NCBI RefSeq assembly: GCF_025399795.1
Contig: NZ_JAODTZ010000014.1
Location: forward strand, 1-64,000
Source: Streptomyces rhizosphaerihabitans
GTDB taxonomy: Bacteria > Actinomycetota > Actinomycetes > Streptomycetales > Streptomycetaceae
Length of the DNA: 64,000 bases
Direction: 5' to 3'
Shown here: one piece after another, positions 25,603 through 34,423 of the stretch
Position numbering within the stretch: position 1 is the stretch's first letter
How the letters are laid out: every line of letters begins with the position of its first letter
The notes under the pieces: generated by a model
The model's input: the letters and a program-made list of their open reading frames with translations, nothing else
The model's database searches: none
What the model was told of the DNA's origin: nothing
Position numbers and translations under genes: made by a program

Positions 25603-25670
25603 CGCGACGGGCCGCCCGCAAGGACCCCGAGGGCAGCCGGTGAGAACCGCGACGGGCCGCCCGCAAGGAC
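25603..25670. repeat. 23-base direct repeat before the aminotransferase
   Basis: CGCGACGGGCCGCCCGCAAGGAC occurs at 25603-25625 and again, exactly, at 25648-25670; cut into halves the unit is CGCGACGGGCC and GCCCGCAAGGAC sharing bases. The second copy runs into the AAGGAG ribosome site of the next gene. Confidence 0.85.
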
Positions 25671-25684
25671 AAGGAGCCGTCACC

Positions 25685-26893
25685 GTGACCGTCACCGAAC
25701 CCGCCGCCACGACCGCACCCGTGCCCCCGCTCGCCGCGAGAGCCACCGCGATCGGCGGTTCGCCGGTACGGGACATCCTCGCGGTCACGGCCCGCCCCGA
25801 GGTGATCAACTTCGCGGGCGGGCTGCCGGCCCCGGAACTGTTCGACGCGGACGGCATCGCGGCCGCGTTCCGGGACGTCCTCGCCGAGGAACCCGAACGG
25901 GCTCTTCAGTACTCGACGACCGAGGGCGAACCGTCGCTGCGGACGGCCCTCGCCGACCGCACGAGCGCACGCGGACTGCCGACCGGACCCGACGACATCC
26001 TCGTCACCACCGGCTCGCAGCAGGCGCTGTCCCTGCTCGCCACCGCCCTGCTGGAACCCGGCGACACCGTCCTCGTCGAAAGCCCCTGCTATCTCGCGGC
26101 ACTTCAGGCGTTCGCCTTCGCGGGGGCGCGGGTGCTGGCCGTGCCGGGCGACGAGGACGGCATCGACCCCGAAGCCCTCGACGAACTGGTGACCCGGGAG
26201 CGCCCGAAGCTGCTCTACACCGTGCCCACCTTCCAGAACCCGACCGGGCGCACCCTGCCGGGCGAGCGGCGGGCCGCCATCGCCCGCGTCGCCGCCGCGC
26301 GCGGTCTGTGGATCGTCGAGGACGACCCGTACGGAGAGCTGCGCTTCGAAGGCGAGCGGGTTCCGTGGATCGCCTCCCACGAGGGCGCCGGGGACCGGAC
26401 CGTGCTCCTCGGGTCCTTCTCCAAGGTGATGGCACCCGGCATGCGCCTGGGCTGGCTGCGTGCGCCCGCGGCACTGCGGCGCGCGTGCACCGTCGCCAAG
26501 CAGGCCGCCGACCTGCACACCCCGACCGTCAACCAGCTCGCCGCCGCCCGTTATCTGGCCGACCGCGACCTGGACGCCCATGTGGCGCGGGTCGCGTCCG
26601 TCTACCGCGAACGGCGCGACGCCATGCTCGCCGGAATCGGCGCCGCCCTCCCGGCCGGGTCGACCTGGACCCGCCCGGAAGGCGGCATGTTCCTCTGGGC
26701 ACGCCTTCCCGAGCCGTACGACACCACGGCCCTGCTCCGCCGAGTGGTGGAGCAGGGTGTGGCGTACGTACCCGGCGCGCCCTTCTACGCGGGCCCGCCG
26801 GAGACATCGACCCTGCGCCTGTGCTTCGTCACCCAGACCCCGGCCGAGATCGCGGAGGGGCTGCGCCGGCTGGGGGCGGGGTTGCGGGGCTAG
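25685..26893 (+). CDS. PLP-dependent aminotransferase, class I/II (2-aminoadipate transaminase-like)
   Basis: 402 aa from GTG 25685, with AAGGAG eight bases upstream. Fold-type I: TTGSQQALSLL binds the phosphate, NPTGRT (187-192) and DDPYGELRF precede the PLP lysine Lys249 in GSFSKVMAPG, and RLCF near the end should bind the substrate carboxylate. It is most like the LysN/ARO8 branch and resembles the aminotransferase half of MocR regulators but lacks the GntR domain. Likely acts on aromatic, branched or 2-aminoadipate substrates. Standalone gene. Confidence 0.9.
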   Translation: MTVTEPAATTAPVPPLAARATAIGGSPVRDILAVTARPEVINFAGGLPAPELFDADGIAAAFRDVLAEEPERALQYSTTEGEPSLRTALADRTSARGLPTGPDDILVTTGSQQALSLLATALLEPGDTVLVESPCYLAALQAFAFAGARVLAVPGDEDGIDPEALDELVTRERPKLLYTVPTFQNPTGRTLPGERRAAIARVAAARGLWIVEDDPYGELRFEGERVPWIASHEGAGDRTVLLGSFSKVMAPGMRLGWLRAPAALRRACTVAKQAADLHTPTVNQLAAARYLADRDLDAHVARVASVYRERRDAMLAGIGAALPAGSTWTRPEGGMFLWARLPEPYDTTALLRRVVEQGVAYVPGAPFYAGPPETSTLRLCFVTQTPAEIAEGLRRLGAGLRG

Positions 26894-26941
26894 GCAGTCC
26901 CGTCCCGACGGGGGAGCGGCTCGTCCGGACGGGGGAAGGGA

Positions 26942-27820
26942 TCAGTCCCACCAGAAGGACCACACCCGTTCGTTCAGCACCTCCTGCTCGGCGTACTCGC
27001 GCAGGGTCGTGTGGTGGCCCTGGGTGATGTTGTCCGGGCAGAAGGCGAAGTGCTCGGCGGCGACCGCCTCGGCCTCCGTCATGGTCGTCGGAGGCGCCGC
27101 GACGGACAGCACCAACTGATCGAAGGTCAGGGCCACCACCCGTATCCCGAAACGGTCCTCCCAGGAACGGAGGACGGCGCACAGGCGCGCCACGTCGTTC
27201 TCGTAGTTCAGCGGGCCCGCCCAGCCGAGCGCCGCCGGGATGTCGGCGCTGCGGCGCGCCGGAACGAGCGCGAGGCGCGGCTCCTTCAGCCACGAGCCGC
27301 TGTCCGCGAGGGCGTCGGAGATCTCCGCGGCGCGGGCGTCCGGATCGGCCTCCAGCGGCGTGGCGTCGGCGAGCCCCGGCCATGTGGGGCCGTACGGCGC
27401 GACGGTCGCGTCATAGGGGTCCGGCTTGCCGAAGAGGCTCTCCACGACCTCCCTGCTCGCGTACTCCTTGTCGCCGTCGAGTTCGTCCGCCGCGTACTGC
27501 TCCCAGAAGTCGGCCAGCACCTCGTCGGCGTCGTGATCCCCGGGGTACGACATCTCGTCGGGCATCAACTCCCATTCCTCGGGACCCTTCTGCGCGCCAC
27601 CGACGTCCAGCAGTACGGGCAGCAGGCCCGACGCCCGTGCGGGGCTCAACGCGGTCCGGTCCCCCGGGGCGGGCCGCTCCCCGGCATGCCACAGCAGCGG
27701 CTCGTGCCACGTCCCGTCGTGGGTCGTGTCGATGAGTCTCCCGGCGGGGAGCTGAAGCCCGAGCGTGCGCCCACTCGGGTCTGCCGCCAGCCGCGGCAGC
27801 GGATTGGGAAGAGTCGCCAT
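26942..27820 (-). CDS. DUF4253-domain protein
   Basis: 292 aa from ATG 27820; a GTG at 27850 would add ten residues. The C-terminal ~110 residues (LALVPARRSADIPAALGW ... FAFCPDNITQGHHTTLREYA) form DUF4253. The N-terminal part has a WHEPLLWH segment and an acidic middle (PDEMSYPGDHDADEV). Soluble, no catalytic signature; function unknown. Convergent with the aminotransferase gene. Confidence 0.85.
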   Translation of the reverse strand: MATLPNPLPRLAADPSGRTLGLQLPAGRLIDTTHDGTWHEPLLWHAGERPAPGDRTALSPARASGLLPVLLDVGGAQKGPEEWELMPDEMSYPGDHDADEVLADFWEQYAADELDGDKEYASREVVESLFGKPDPYDATVAPYGPTWPGLADATPLEADPDARAAEISDALADSGSWLKEPRLALVPARRSADIPAALGWAGPLNYENDVARLCAVLRSWEDRFGIRVVALTFDQLVLSVAAPPTTMTEAEAVAAEHFAFCPDNITQGHHTTLREYAEQEVLNERVWSFWWD

Positions 27821-27865
27821 GCCGGTGACTGTAGGGGCCACCACTGACAACGGGCGGCCCGCTTC

Positions 27866-27963
27866 CTACTGGGCCGCGGTGAACGCGGCCCAGGCCCCGG
27901 GGCGACCCGCAGGACGGGGCCGTCTTCGGGGTTCTTGGAGTCGCGGAGGTGGACCGCGGCCAC
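27866..27963 (-). pseudogene. Decayed DUF397 gene remnant
   Basis: On the minus strand the frame reads WFGKVAAVHLRDSKNP followed by GPVLRVAPG, then a one-base shift restores WAAFTAAQ and a TAG at 27868-27866. These are the middle and end landmarks of DUF397, but the N-terminal WxKSS/CVEV part is missing and the frame is broken. Confidence 0.75.
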
Positions 27964-27995
27964 CTTGCCGAACCACGAACTTGGACTTGGACGGG

Positions 27996-28036
27996 GAAGA
28001 GCCCCGCACCCCGGTCACCAGGGTGCGGGGCTCTTC
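27996..28036. terminator. Terminator after argS
   Basis: Perfect 16-base stem GAAGAGCCCCGCACCC / GGGTGCGGGGCTCTTC with a nine-base loop, 13 bases past the argS stop on the minus strand. Confidence 0.88.
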
Positions 28037-28048
28037 GCGGAGCCGTGA

Positions 28049-29818
28049 TCAGAGCCGCTCGGGCGTCCTGATGCCCAGCAGGGTCATGCCCTGGTGGAGC
28101 GTGCGGGCCGTCAGGTCGCAGAGGAACAGGCGGTTCTCCGCGACCTCCTGCGCCGGGGCCGGCTTGATGACCGGGCACTGGTCGTAGAACGTCGTGAGGA
28201 TCGAGGCCAGTTGGTACAGGTACGCCGCCAGCTTGTGCGGGGCGTACTCGGCGGCGACCTCCTCCAGCGTCTCGCCGAACCGGTCCAGGTGCAGACCGAG
28301 TGCCCGCTCCGCCGGGGCCAGTTCGAGCTCCGGGTGGGCCACCGGCGTACGCTCGCCGGCCTTGCCGAAGATCGACCGGATACGGGCGTACGCGTACTGG
28401 AGGTACACGGACGTGTCACCGTTCAGCGACACCATCTGGTCCAGGTCGAACTTGTAGTCCCGGACGGCGGAGGTGGAGAGGTCCGCGTACTTCACGGCGC
28501 CGATGCCGACGTACCGGCCGTTCTCCTCGATCTCCGGCTCGCTCAGGCCCACCTTCTCGGCCTTCTCCCGCACGACGGCCGTCGCCCGGTCGATCGCCTC
28601 GTCGAGGAGGTCGACCAGCCGGACCGTCTCGCCCTCACGCGTCTTGAACGGCTTGCCGTCCTTGCCCAGCACCGTGCCGAAGGCGAGCTGGTGGGCCTTG
28701 ACGTCGTCGTTCAGCCAGCCGGCCCTGCGCGCGGTCTCGAAGACCATCTTGAAGTGCAGGGACTGCCGGGCGTCCACCACGTAGATCAGGCTGTCGGCCT
28801 TCAGGTTGACGACCCGGTCACGGATCGCGGACAGGTCGGTGGCCGCGTAGCCGTAGCCGCCGTCCGACTTCTTCACGATCAGCGGCACCGGGTTGCCGTC
28901 CGGGCCCTTCACGTCGTCGAAGAACACGCAGAGCGCGCCGTCCGAGCGGACCGCCACGCCCGACTCCTCCAGGAGCCGGCAGGTCTCGTCCAGCATGTCG
29001 TTGTAGCCCGACTCGCCCACCACGTCGGCGTCGTGGATCTCCATGTCCAGCTTGTCGAAGACCGAGTAGAAGTAGATCTTCGACTCGTCCACGAACCTCT
29101 GCCACATGGCCAGCGTCTCGGGTTCACCCGCCTGGAGGTCCACCACCCGGCGCCGCGCCCGCGTCTTGAACTCCTCGTCGGAGTCGAAGACGGTCCGCGC
29201 CGCCTTGTAGAGCCGGTTCAGGTTCGACATGGCCTCCTCGCCGGAGACCTCGCCGCCCTTGTGGTCCAGCTCGTGCGGGTGCTCGATCAGGTACTGGATG
29301 AGCATGCCGAACTGGGTGCCCCAGTCGCCGATGTGGTGCCGGCGCACGACGGACTCGCCGGTGAACTCCAGGATCCGCACGACCGCGTCACCGATGACCG
29401 CGGACCGCAGATGCCCGACGTGCATCTCCTTCGCCACGTTCGGCTGCGCGTAGTCGATCACCGTCGTGCCCGGGTGCTCCGCGAGGGGCACACCGACGCG
29501 CGCGCCGTCCGCGTACCGCTCCGCCAGGTTCGCCACGATCGCCCGGTCGGTGATCGTGATGTTCAGGAAACCGGGCCCGGAGACCTCGATGTCCTTGATC
29601 ACGTCACCCGACTCGACCCGGGCCACGACCTGCGTCGCCAGCTCGCGCGGGTTCGCCTTCGCCTTCTTGGCGAGGGCCAGGATCCCGTTGGCCTGGAAGT
29701 CGGCCCGGTCGCTTCGGCGCAGCAGCGGGTCCGCGGAACCGGCCTCCGGCAGAGCTGCCGAGAGGGCGTCCGCGAGGCGCTGATGGACGGAAGCGGTGAG
29801 GGACGTGACCGAGGCCAT
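28049..29818 (-). CDS. argS: Arginyl-tRNA synthetase
   Basis: 589 aa from ATG 29818; the frame continues to 29863 but the ATG gives the family start MASVTSLTASV. Class I enzyme: the HIGH motif is HVGHLRSAVIG (around residue 130), the N-terminal Add-1 domain covers 1-100 and the anticodon-binding DALR domain the last ~110 residues (YAYARIRSIF, then LGIRTPERL at the end). As in other ArgRS the KMSKS signature is degenerate (FKTREGETVRL region). Charges tRNA-Arg. Divergent from lysS. Confidence 0.97.
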   Translation of the reverse strand: MASVTSLTASVHQRLADALSAALPEAGSADPLLRRSDRADFQANGILALAKKAKANPRELATQVVARVESGDVIKDIEVSGPGFLNITITDRAIVANLAERYADGARVGVPLAEHPGTTVIDYAQPNVAKEMHVGHLRSAVIGDAVVRILEFTGESVVRRHHIGDWGTQFGMLIQYLIEHPHELDHKGGEVSGEEAMSNLNRLYKAARTVFDSDEEFKTRARRRVVDLQAGEPETLAMWQRFVDESKIYFYSVFDKLDMEIHDADVVGESGYNDMLDETCRLLEESGVAVRSDGALCVFFDDVKGPDGNPVPLIVKKSDGGYGYAATDLSAIRDRVVNLKADSLIYVVDARQSLHFKMVFETARRAGWLNDDVKAHQLAFGTVLGKDGKPFKTREGETVRLVDLLDEAIDRATAVVREKAEKVGLSEPEIEENGRYVGIGAVKYADLSTSAVRDYKFDLDQMVSLNGDTSVYLQYAYARIRSIFGKAGERTPVAHPELELAPAERALGLHLDRFGETLEEVAAEYAPHKLAAYLYQLASILTTFYDQCPVIKPAPAQEVAENRLFLCDLTARTLHQGMTLLGIRTPERL

Positions 29819-29985
29819 GGAGTGGCTGCCGTTCTGCTCGGGTTCCGGGTTTTCCGAGTACAAGGTGAGTACAGGGAAAGCCAGTATCCCACGCGGTGAA
29901 AAGCCGTTTTCGCGGTTGAGGCCCGAGCTGGGAGAATGGCCGCGTCAGCTGTACTGGCGTATTGAGAAAGAAGGACGTGCGCATC

Positions 29986-31743
29986 GTGGCTCAGAGCACC
30001 GAGACCACCGACTGGGTCTCCCGTTTCGCGGACGAGGTCATCGAGGAGTCGGAGCGTCGGGCCCCGGGCGCGAAAGACTCTGGCGCTGACGCACCGGTTG
30101 TTGTCGTCGCGTCCGGGCTCTCCCCGTCCGGCCCGATCCACCTCGGCAACCTCCGCGAGGTCATGACCCCGCACCTCGTCGCCGACGAGATCCGCCGCCG
30201 CGGGCACACCGTGCGCCACCTGATCTCCTGGGACGACTACGACCGCTACCGCAAGGTCCCCCTCGGCATCCCGGGCGTCGACGACTCCTGGGCCGAGCAC
30301 ATCGGCAAGCCGCTGACCTCCGTGCCGGCCCCCAAGGGCTCGGCGTACCCGAACTGGGCCGAGCACTTCAAGGCCGCCATGACCGCGGCGCTGGCCGAGC
30401 TCGGCGTCGAGTACGACGGGATCAGCCAGACCGAGCAGTACACCGCGGGCACCTACCGCGAGCAGATCCTGTTCGCGATGAAGCACCGCGGCGACATCGA
30501 CGCGATCCTCGACCAGTACCGGACCAAGAAGGCCCCCGCCAAGAAGCAGCAGGGCCAGAAGCCGGTCGACGAGGCCGAACTCGAAGCCGCCGAGGGATCG
30601 GGCGCCGCAGCCGAGGACGACGGCAGCTCCACCTCCGGGTACTACCCGTACAAGCCCTACTGCGGGCAGTGCGAGAAGGACCTGACCACCGTCACGGCCT
30701 ACGACGACACCACGACGGAGCTGTCGTACACCTGCTCCGCCTGCGGCTTCGCCGAGACCGTCCTGCTCAGCGAGTTCAACCGCGGCAAGCTGGTCTGGAA
30801 GGTCGACTGGCCCATGCGCTGGGCCTACGAAGGCGTCGTCTTCGAGCCGAGCGGCGTCGACCACTCCTCCCCGGGATCCTCCTTCCAGGTCGGCGGGCAG
30901 ATCGTCGGGCTCTTCGGCGGCAAGCAGCCCATCGGACCGATGTACGCCTTCGTCGGCATCTCCGGCATGGCCAAGATGTCCAGCAGCAAGGGCGGGGTCC
31001 CCACCGCGGCCGACGCGCTCCAGATCATGGAACCGCAGCTGCTGCGCTGGCTGTACGCCCGCCGCCGCCCCAACCAGTCCTTCAAGATCGCCTTCGACCA
31101 GGAGATCCAGCGGCTCTACGACGAGTGGGACAAGCTCGCCGGCAAGGTCGCCGACGGATCGGTCCTCCCGGCCGACGCCGCCGCGTACACCCGCGCCGTC
31201 GGCACCGCCGCCGGGGACCTGCCCAGGACCCCCCGCCCGATGGCGTACCGCACCCTCGCCTCCGTCGCCGACATCACCGCCGGCGCCGAGGACCAGACCC
31301 TGCGCATCCTGAGCGAGCTCGACCCCGAGAACCCGCTCGCGTCCCTGGACGAGGTCCGCCCCCGCCTCGACAAGGCCGAGACCTGGATCAACACCCAGGT
31401 CCCCGCCGAGGAGCGCACCGTCGTGCGCGACGAGCCCGACGTCGAGCTCCTGAAGTCCCTCGACGACCAGGGCCGCGAGTCGCTGCGCCTGCTCCTCGAC
31501 GGACTGGAGCGGAACTGGTCCCTGGACGGCCTCACCCACCTCGTCTACGGCGTTCCCAAGGTCCAGGCGGGCTTCCCCGCCGACGCCACCGCGAAGGAAC
31601 TCCCCGCCGAGATCAAGGTCGCCCAGCGCACCTTCTTCGCCCGGCTCTACCACCTGCTCGTCGGCCGCGACACCGGGCCGCGCCTGCCCACCCTGCTGCT
31701 CGCCGTCGGGCAGGACCGGGTGCGCAAGCTGCTCAGCGCGTAA
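29986..31743 (+). CDS. lysS: Lysyl-tRNA synthetase, class I (LysK type)
   Basis: 585 aa from GTG 29986; a GTG at 29977 is closer to the AAGGA than ideal. Class I signature: IHLGN (51-55) is the HIGH motif and KMSSSK (330-335) the KMSKS loop. Two CxxC pairs (Cys226/229 and Cys250/253) form a likely Zn knuckle. An Ala/Glu/Lys-rich insertion (185-215) is lineage-specific. This archaeal-type LysRS-I replaces or accompanies the common class II enzyme in Streptomyces. Divergent from argS. Confidence 0.96.
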   Translation: MAQSTETTDWVSRFADEVIEESERRAPGAKDSGADAPVVVVASGLSPSGPIHLGNLREVMTPHLVADEIRRRGHTVRHLISWDDYDRYRKVPLGIPGVDDSWAEHIGKPLTSVPAPKGSAYPNWAEHFKAAMTAALAELGVEYDGISQTEQYTAGTYREQILFAMKHRGDIDAILDQYRTKKAPAKKQQGQKPVDEAELEAAEGSGAAAEDDGSSTSGYYPYKPYCGQCEKDLTTVTAYDDTTTELSYTCSACGFAETVLLSEFNRGKLVWKVDWPMRWAYEGVVFEPSGVDHSSPGSSFQVGGQIVGLFGGKQPIGPMYAFVGISGMAKMSSSKGGVPTAADALQIMEPQLLRWLYARRRPNQSFKIAFDQEIQRLYDEWDKLAGKVADGSVLPADAAAYTRAVGTAAGDLPRTPRPMAYRTLASVADITAGAEDQTLRILSELDPENPLASLDEVRPRLDKAETWINTQVPAEERTVVRDEPDVELLKSLDDQGRESLRLLLDGLERNWSLDGLTHLVYGVPKVQAGFPADATAKELPAEIKVAQRTFFARLYHLLVGRDTGPRLPTLLLAVGQDRVRKLLSA

Positions 31744-31762
31744 CCGCACACGGTTGTACGGA

Positions 31763-31808
31763 GTACGAGGAAGGGCGCCCGGTGATCACCGGGCGCCCTT
31801 CCTCGTAC
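31763..31808. terminator. 46-base perfect palindrome after lysS
   Basis: Arms of 23 bases with no spacer, centred on TGATCA, core AAGGGCGCCCGG. It lies between the convergent lysS and DUF2637 genes and should terminate both. Confidence 0.88.
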
Positions 31809-31852
31809 AGCCTCACGACCTCACACGCCCGGGCGCTCACGCGCCGACGTGC

Positions 31853-33214
31853 CTACGCGATGTGGTTCTCCTCCAGCTCCGCGTTGAAACGGTTCTGGAA
31901 GCGGTTCATGTAGCGCCGCAGCTCGCTGTCCGTGAGCGTCACGCCGTAGGTGGCTTCGACGTTGCCGCCGAACTCACCCTTCGTCGGCAGACCCTGACCA
32001 GGCATTATCGACTGGCGGAACACCTGGTAGAAGCTCTCCTCGCGGGACTTCTCGTCGGCCAGCGGAGACTGCTCCTCGCGCGGGGACGGGATGGGCAGCT
32101 GCTCCGGGCCGCCGCCCTCACCCAGCTGGCGCGTGCGGCCGGGTCCCGCCGGGATAGGGAAAGTGCCGGTCTCCTCCGGGCCGGGCTCGTACGCCTGCGA
32201 CTCCTGCTCGGCGTACCACTGCTGGTACTGCTCCTCCTGCGCGAACGACGGGTCGTAACCGCCGTCGTACGGGATCTCCTGGGGATCGGGGGCGGCGAAC
32301 CACGGGCTCCTGACCGGCTCCTCCGCCTGGCCCTGACCCTGGTACTGGCCCTGACGCCGGTCCTCGTACTGCCCCTGGTACTGGCCGCCCTGCTGACCGT
32401 ACCCGGGCGGCTGCTGCCGTCCGTCGCCCCCGTTCGACTCCAGCTCCCGATGCTCGGGCCCCGGGTCGGCGGCGACCGGGACGGACGCCTGCACGGGCGC
32501 GGGCGCCGGCGGCAGCAGCGCGGGCTCGATGCCCGCGGCCGCCAGACCTGCCGGGGCCGTCTCCGACAGGGGGATGCCGTAGCGCGCCAGGCGCAGCGGC
32601 ATCAGGGACTCCACGGGGGCCTTGCGGCGCCAGGCGCGGCCGAAGCGGGAGTTCAGGCGGGCCTGGTAGACGAGACGTTCCTGCTCCAGTTTGATGACCT
32701 GCTCGTAGGAGCGCAGTTCCCACAGCTTCATCCGGCGCCACAGCAGGAACGTGGGGACCGGGGAGAGCAGCCAGCGGGTGAGGCGGACGCCCTCCATGTG
32801 CTTGTCGGCGGTGATGTCGGCTATTCGGCCGGTCGCGTGCCGGGCCGCCTCGACCGAGACCACGAACAGGACCGGGATGACGGCGTGCATGCCGACACCC
32901 AGCGGGTCCGGCCAGGCCGCCGCGCCGTTGAACGCGATCGTCGCCACCGTCAGCACCCATGCGGTCTGGCGCAGCAGGGGGAACGGGATGCGGATCCAGG
33001 TCAGCAGCAGGTCCAGAGCGAGCAGGACGCAGATACCCGCGTCGATGCCGATCGGGAAGACGTACGAGAAGTTCCCGAAGCCCTTCTTGATCGCCAGCTC
33101 TCGGACCGCCGCGTACGAACCGGCGAAGCCGATCCCGGCGATGACGAGCGCACCGGCGACGACCACGCCGATGAGAATTTTGTGCATCCGTGTCAGCTGT
33201 ATGGGCGCGGCCAC
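31853..33214 (-). CDS. DUF2637-domain membrane protein (SpdB-like)
   Basis: 453 aa from GTG 33214, which has GGGGAGGGGAG just upstream. Four TM helices lie in the first 130 residues (KILIGVVVAGALVIAGIGFA; VFPIGIDAGICVLLALDLLL; WVLTVATIAFNGAAAW; HAVIPVLFVVSVEAARH). A cytoplasmic charged helix (WELRSYEQVIKLEQERL) and a long Gln/Gly/Pro-rich low-complexity region (250-390) follow. DUF2637 is related to the plasmid-spread SpdB proteins, but no transfer genes are near. The C-terminal RRYMNRFQNRFNAEL looks helical. Role unknown. Confidence 0.85.
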   Translation of the reverse strand: MAAPIQLTRMHKILIGVVVAGALVIAGIGFAGSYAAVRELAIKKGFGNFSYVFPIGIDAGICVLLALDLLLTWIRIPFPLLRQTAWVLTVATIAFNGAAAWPDPLGVGMHAVIPVLFVVSVEAARHATGRIADITADKHMEGVRLTRWLLSPVPTFLLWRRMKLWELRSYEQVIKLEQERLVYQARLNSRFGRAWRRKAPVESLMPLRLARYGIPLSETAPAGLAAAGIEPALLPPAPAPVQASVPVAADPGPEHRELESNGGDGRQQPPGYGQQGGQYQGQYEDRRQGQYQGQGQAEEPVRSPWFAAPDPQEIPYDGGYDPSFAQEEQYQQWYAEQESQAYEPGPEETGTFPIPAGPGRTRQLGEGGGPEQLPIPSPREEQSPLADEKSREESFYQVFRQSIMPGQGLPTKGEFGGNVEATYGVTLTDSELRRYMNRFQNRFNAELEENHIA

Positions 33215-33377
33215 CTGTACTCCCCTCCCCTTGCGTGTTGTTGCGCGCAACAGAGTGGCACATGTGTGTGGCATACGGATGCGCGGTATGGGCGGAGCCC
33301 GGTCCCCGAGGGAACCGGACCCCCTTGACTGTCCTGCCGGAGCCGTGAGTTGAGCTCCGGAACCGGTCGTAACCGGG

Positions 33378-34277
33378 TCAGTTCCTCTTTGCCGCCGACT
33401 TCGACGGCGAAGCGCTCGCGGAGCCGGTCCCGCCGGCGGTCTTGGACGAGTCCTTGGCGGCGCTCCTGGACGGCGAGGCCGACGGCGCCTTCGACGAGGA
33501 GGCGGGGGCCGGTGAGGCGGTGCTCGCCGCGCCGCCGTCCTCGTTCGCGGCGGCCACCGCGGCCACCGCCTCCTTGGTGGCCTTCTCGGCGGCCTTCAGC
33601 AGGCCGGCCGCGTCCGGGGTCTTCTCACCCGCGAGGCCGGCACCGTTGTAGTCGACCGTGACGACCACGTTCTCCACACGCGCCACGATCGTCTGCTGCT
33701 TGAAGGAGCCTTCCTTCTTCTTCAGCCCGTACCGCACGGCCGTCGCCTCGTCGCCCGTCCCGGCGACCGGCGCCGACCTGCTGTCCAGCGCGCCCGCAAC
33801 CGACTGCGCGCCCAAGACCTGCTTCTGGAAGTACGCGTGCGCCTGCTCGTCGCCCGCGCCGCGCGCGTCCGAATCGAAACGGAGCAGCGCCACGTTCAGC
33901 CAGCGGAACTGAGAGCCCTTCACCCCGTTGTTGTCGAGGCTGCTCCAATTGCAGTTGCCGCGCTGGGCCAGGTCGTCCGACTCGCCCGACTTGCCCGCCT
34001 TGGAGCCCTTCGGGACCAGTTCGCCCAGTGTCTTCTTCGGCAGTACCGAGCACGGCTTGGGAAGCGTCGCGTACGCGGCGGGCTTTACGGCGGGGGTCGA
34101 GGCGCTCTCGGACACCGTCGCTCCCGGGGCCGCGCTCGCGCTCTTCTGCGCGTCGCCACCGGAGCCGGAGTCCGAGGAACAGCCCGCGGCGACGAGCATC
34201 ACCGGGACGGCGGCTGCGCTGACAAGGATGCGGGTGAGTCGCGGTGCTCGGCCTACTCGCTGTACTGGTCGGTGCAT
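33378..34277 (-). CDS. DUF3558 lipoprotein (first of a tandem pair)
   Basis: 299 aa from ATG 34277, with AAGGAACC upstream. Signal peptide ends at VMLVAAGC (Cys at about 34), a lipobox. After a Ser/Gly/Ala linker the DUF3558 domain (about 70-235) contains LPKPCSVLP and RGNCNWSS, two cysteines likely disulfide-linked. The tail is Ala/Ser/Lys-rich low complexity. Extracytoplasmic; function unknown. The next gene encodes a paralogue. Confidence 0.88.
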   Translation of the reverse strand: MHRPVQRVGRAPRLTRILVSAAAVPVMLVAAGCSSDSGSGGDAQKSASAAPGATVSESASTPAVKPAAYATLPKPCSVLPKKTLGELVPKGSKAGKSGESDDLAQRGNCNWSSLDNNGVKGSQFRWLNVALLRFDSDARGAGDEQAHAYFQKQVLGAQSVAGALDSRSAPVAGTGDEATAVRYGLKKKEGSFKQQTIVARVENVVVTVDYNGAGLAGEKTPDAAGLLKAAEKATKEAVAAVAAANEDGGAASTASPAPASSSKAPSASPSRSAAKDSSKTAGGTGSASASPSKSAAKRN

Positions 34278-34423
34278 GGTTCCTTCACTCGTGGCGCTCG
34301 TGGTACGGCCGCACATGGGGGGTGCGGCCGGTCGGGTCCGAGGGGTCACGGTACGCGGTGGGGCACCTGGGCGGTTCCCCTTCGGGGGATTTGCGCCGGG
34401 GTGCCCCAGGTGCCGAGGAGCCG

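Noticed and set aside
31853..33214. DUF2637/SpdB-like protein as evidence of an integrated plasmid
   Set aside because: No tra, integrase, replication gene or att-site repeats are near, and DUF2637 proteins are also chromosomal in Streptomyces.
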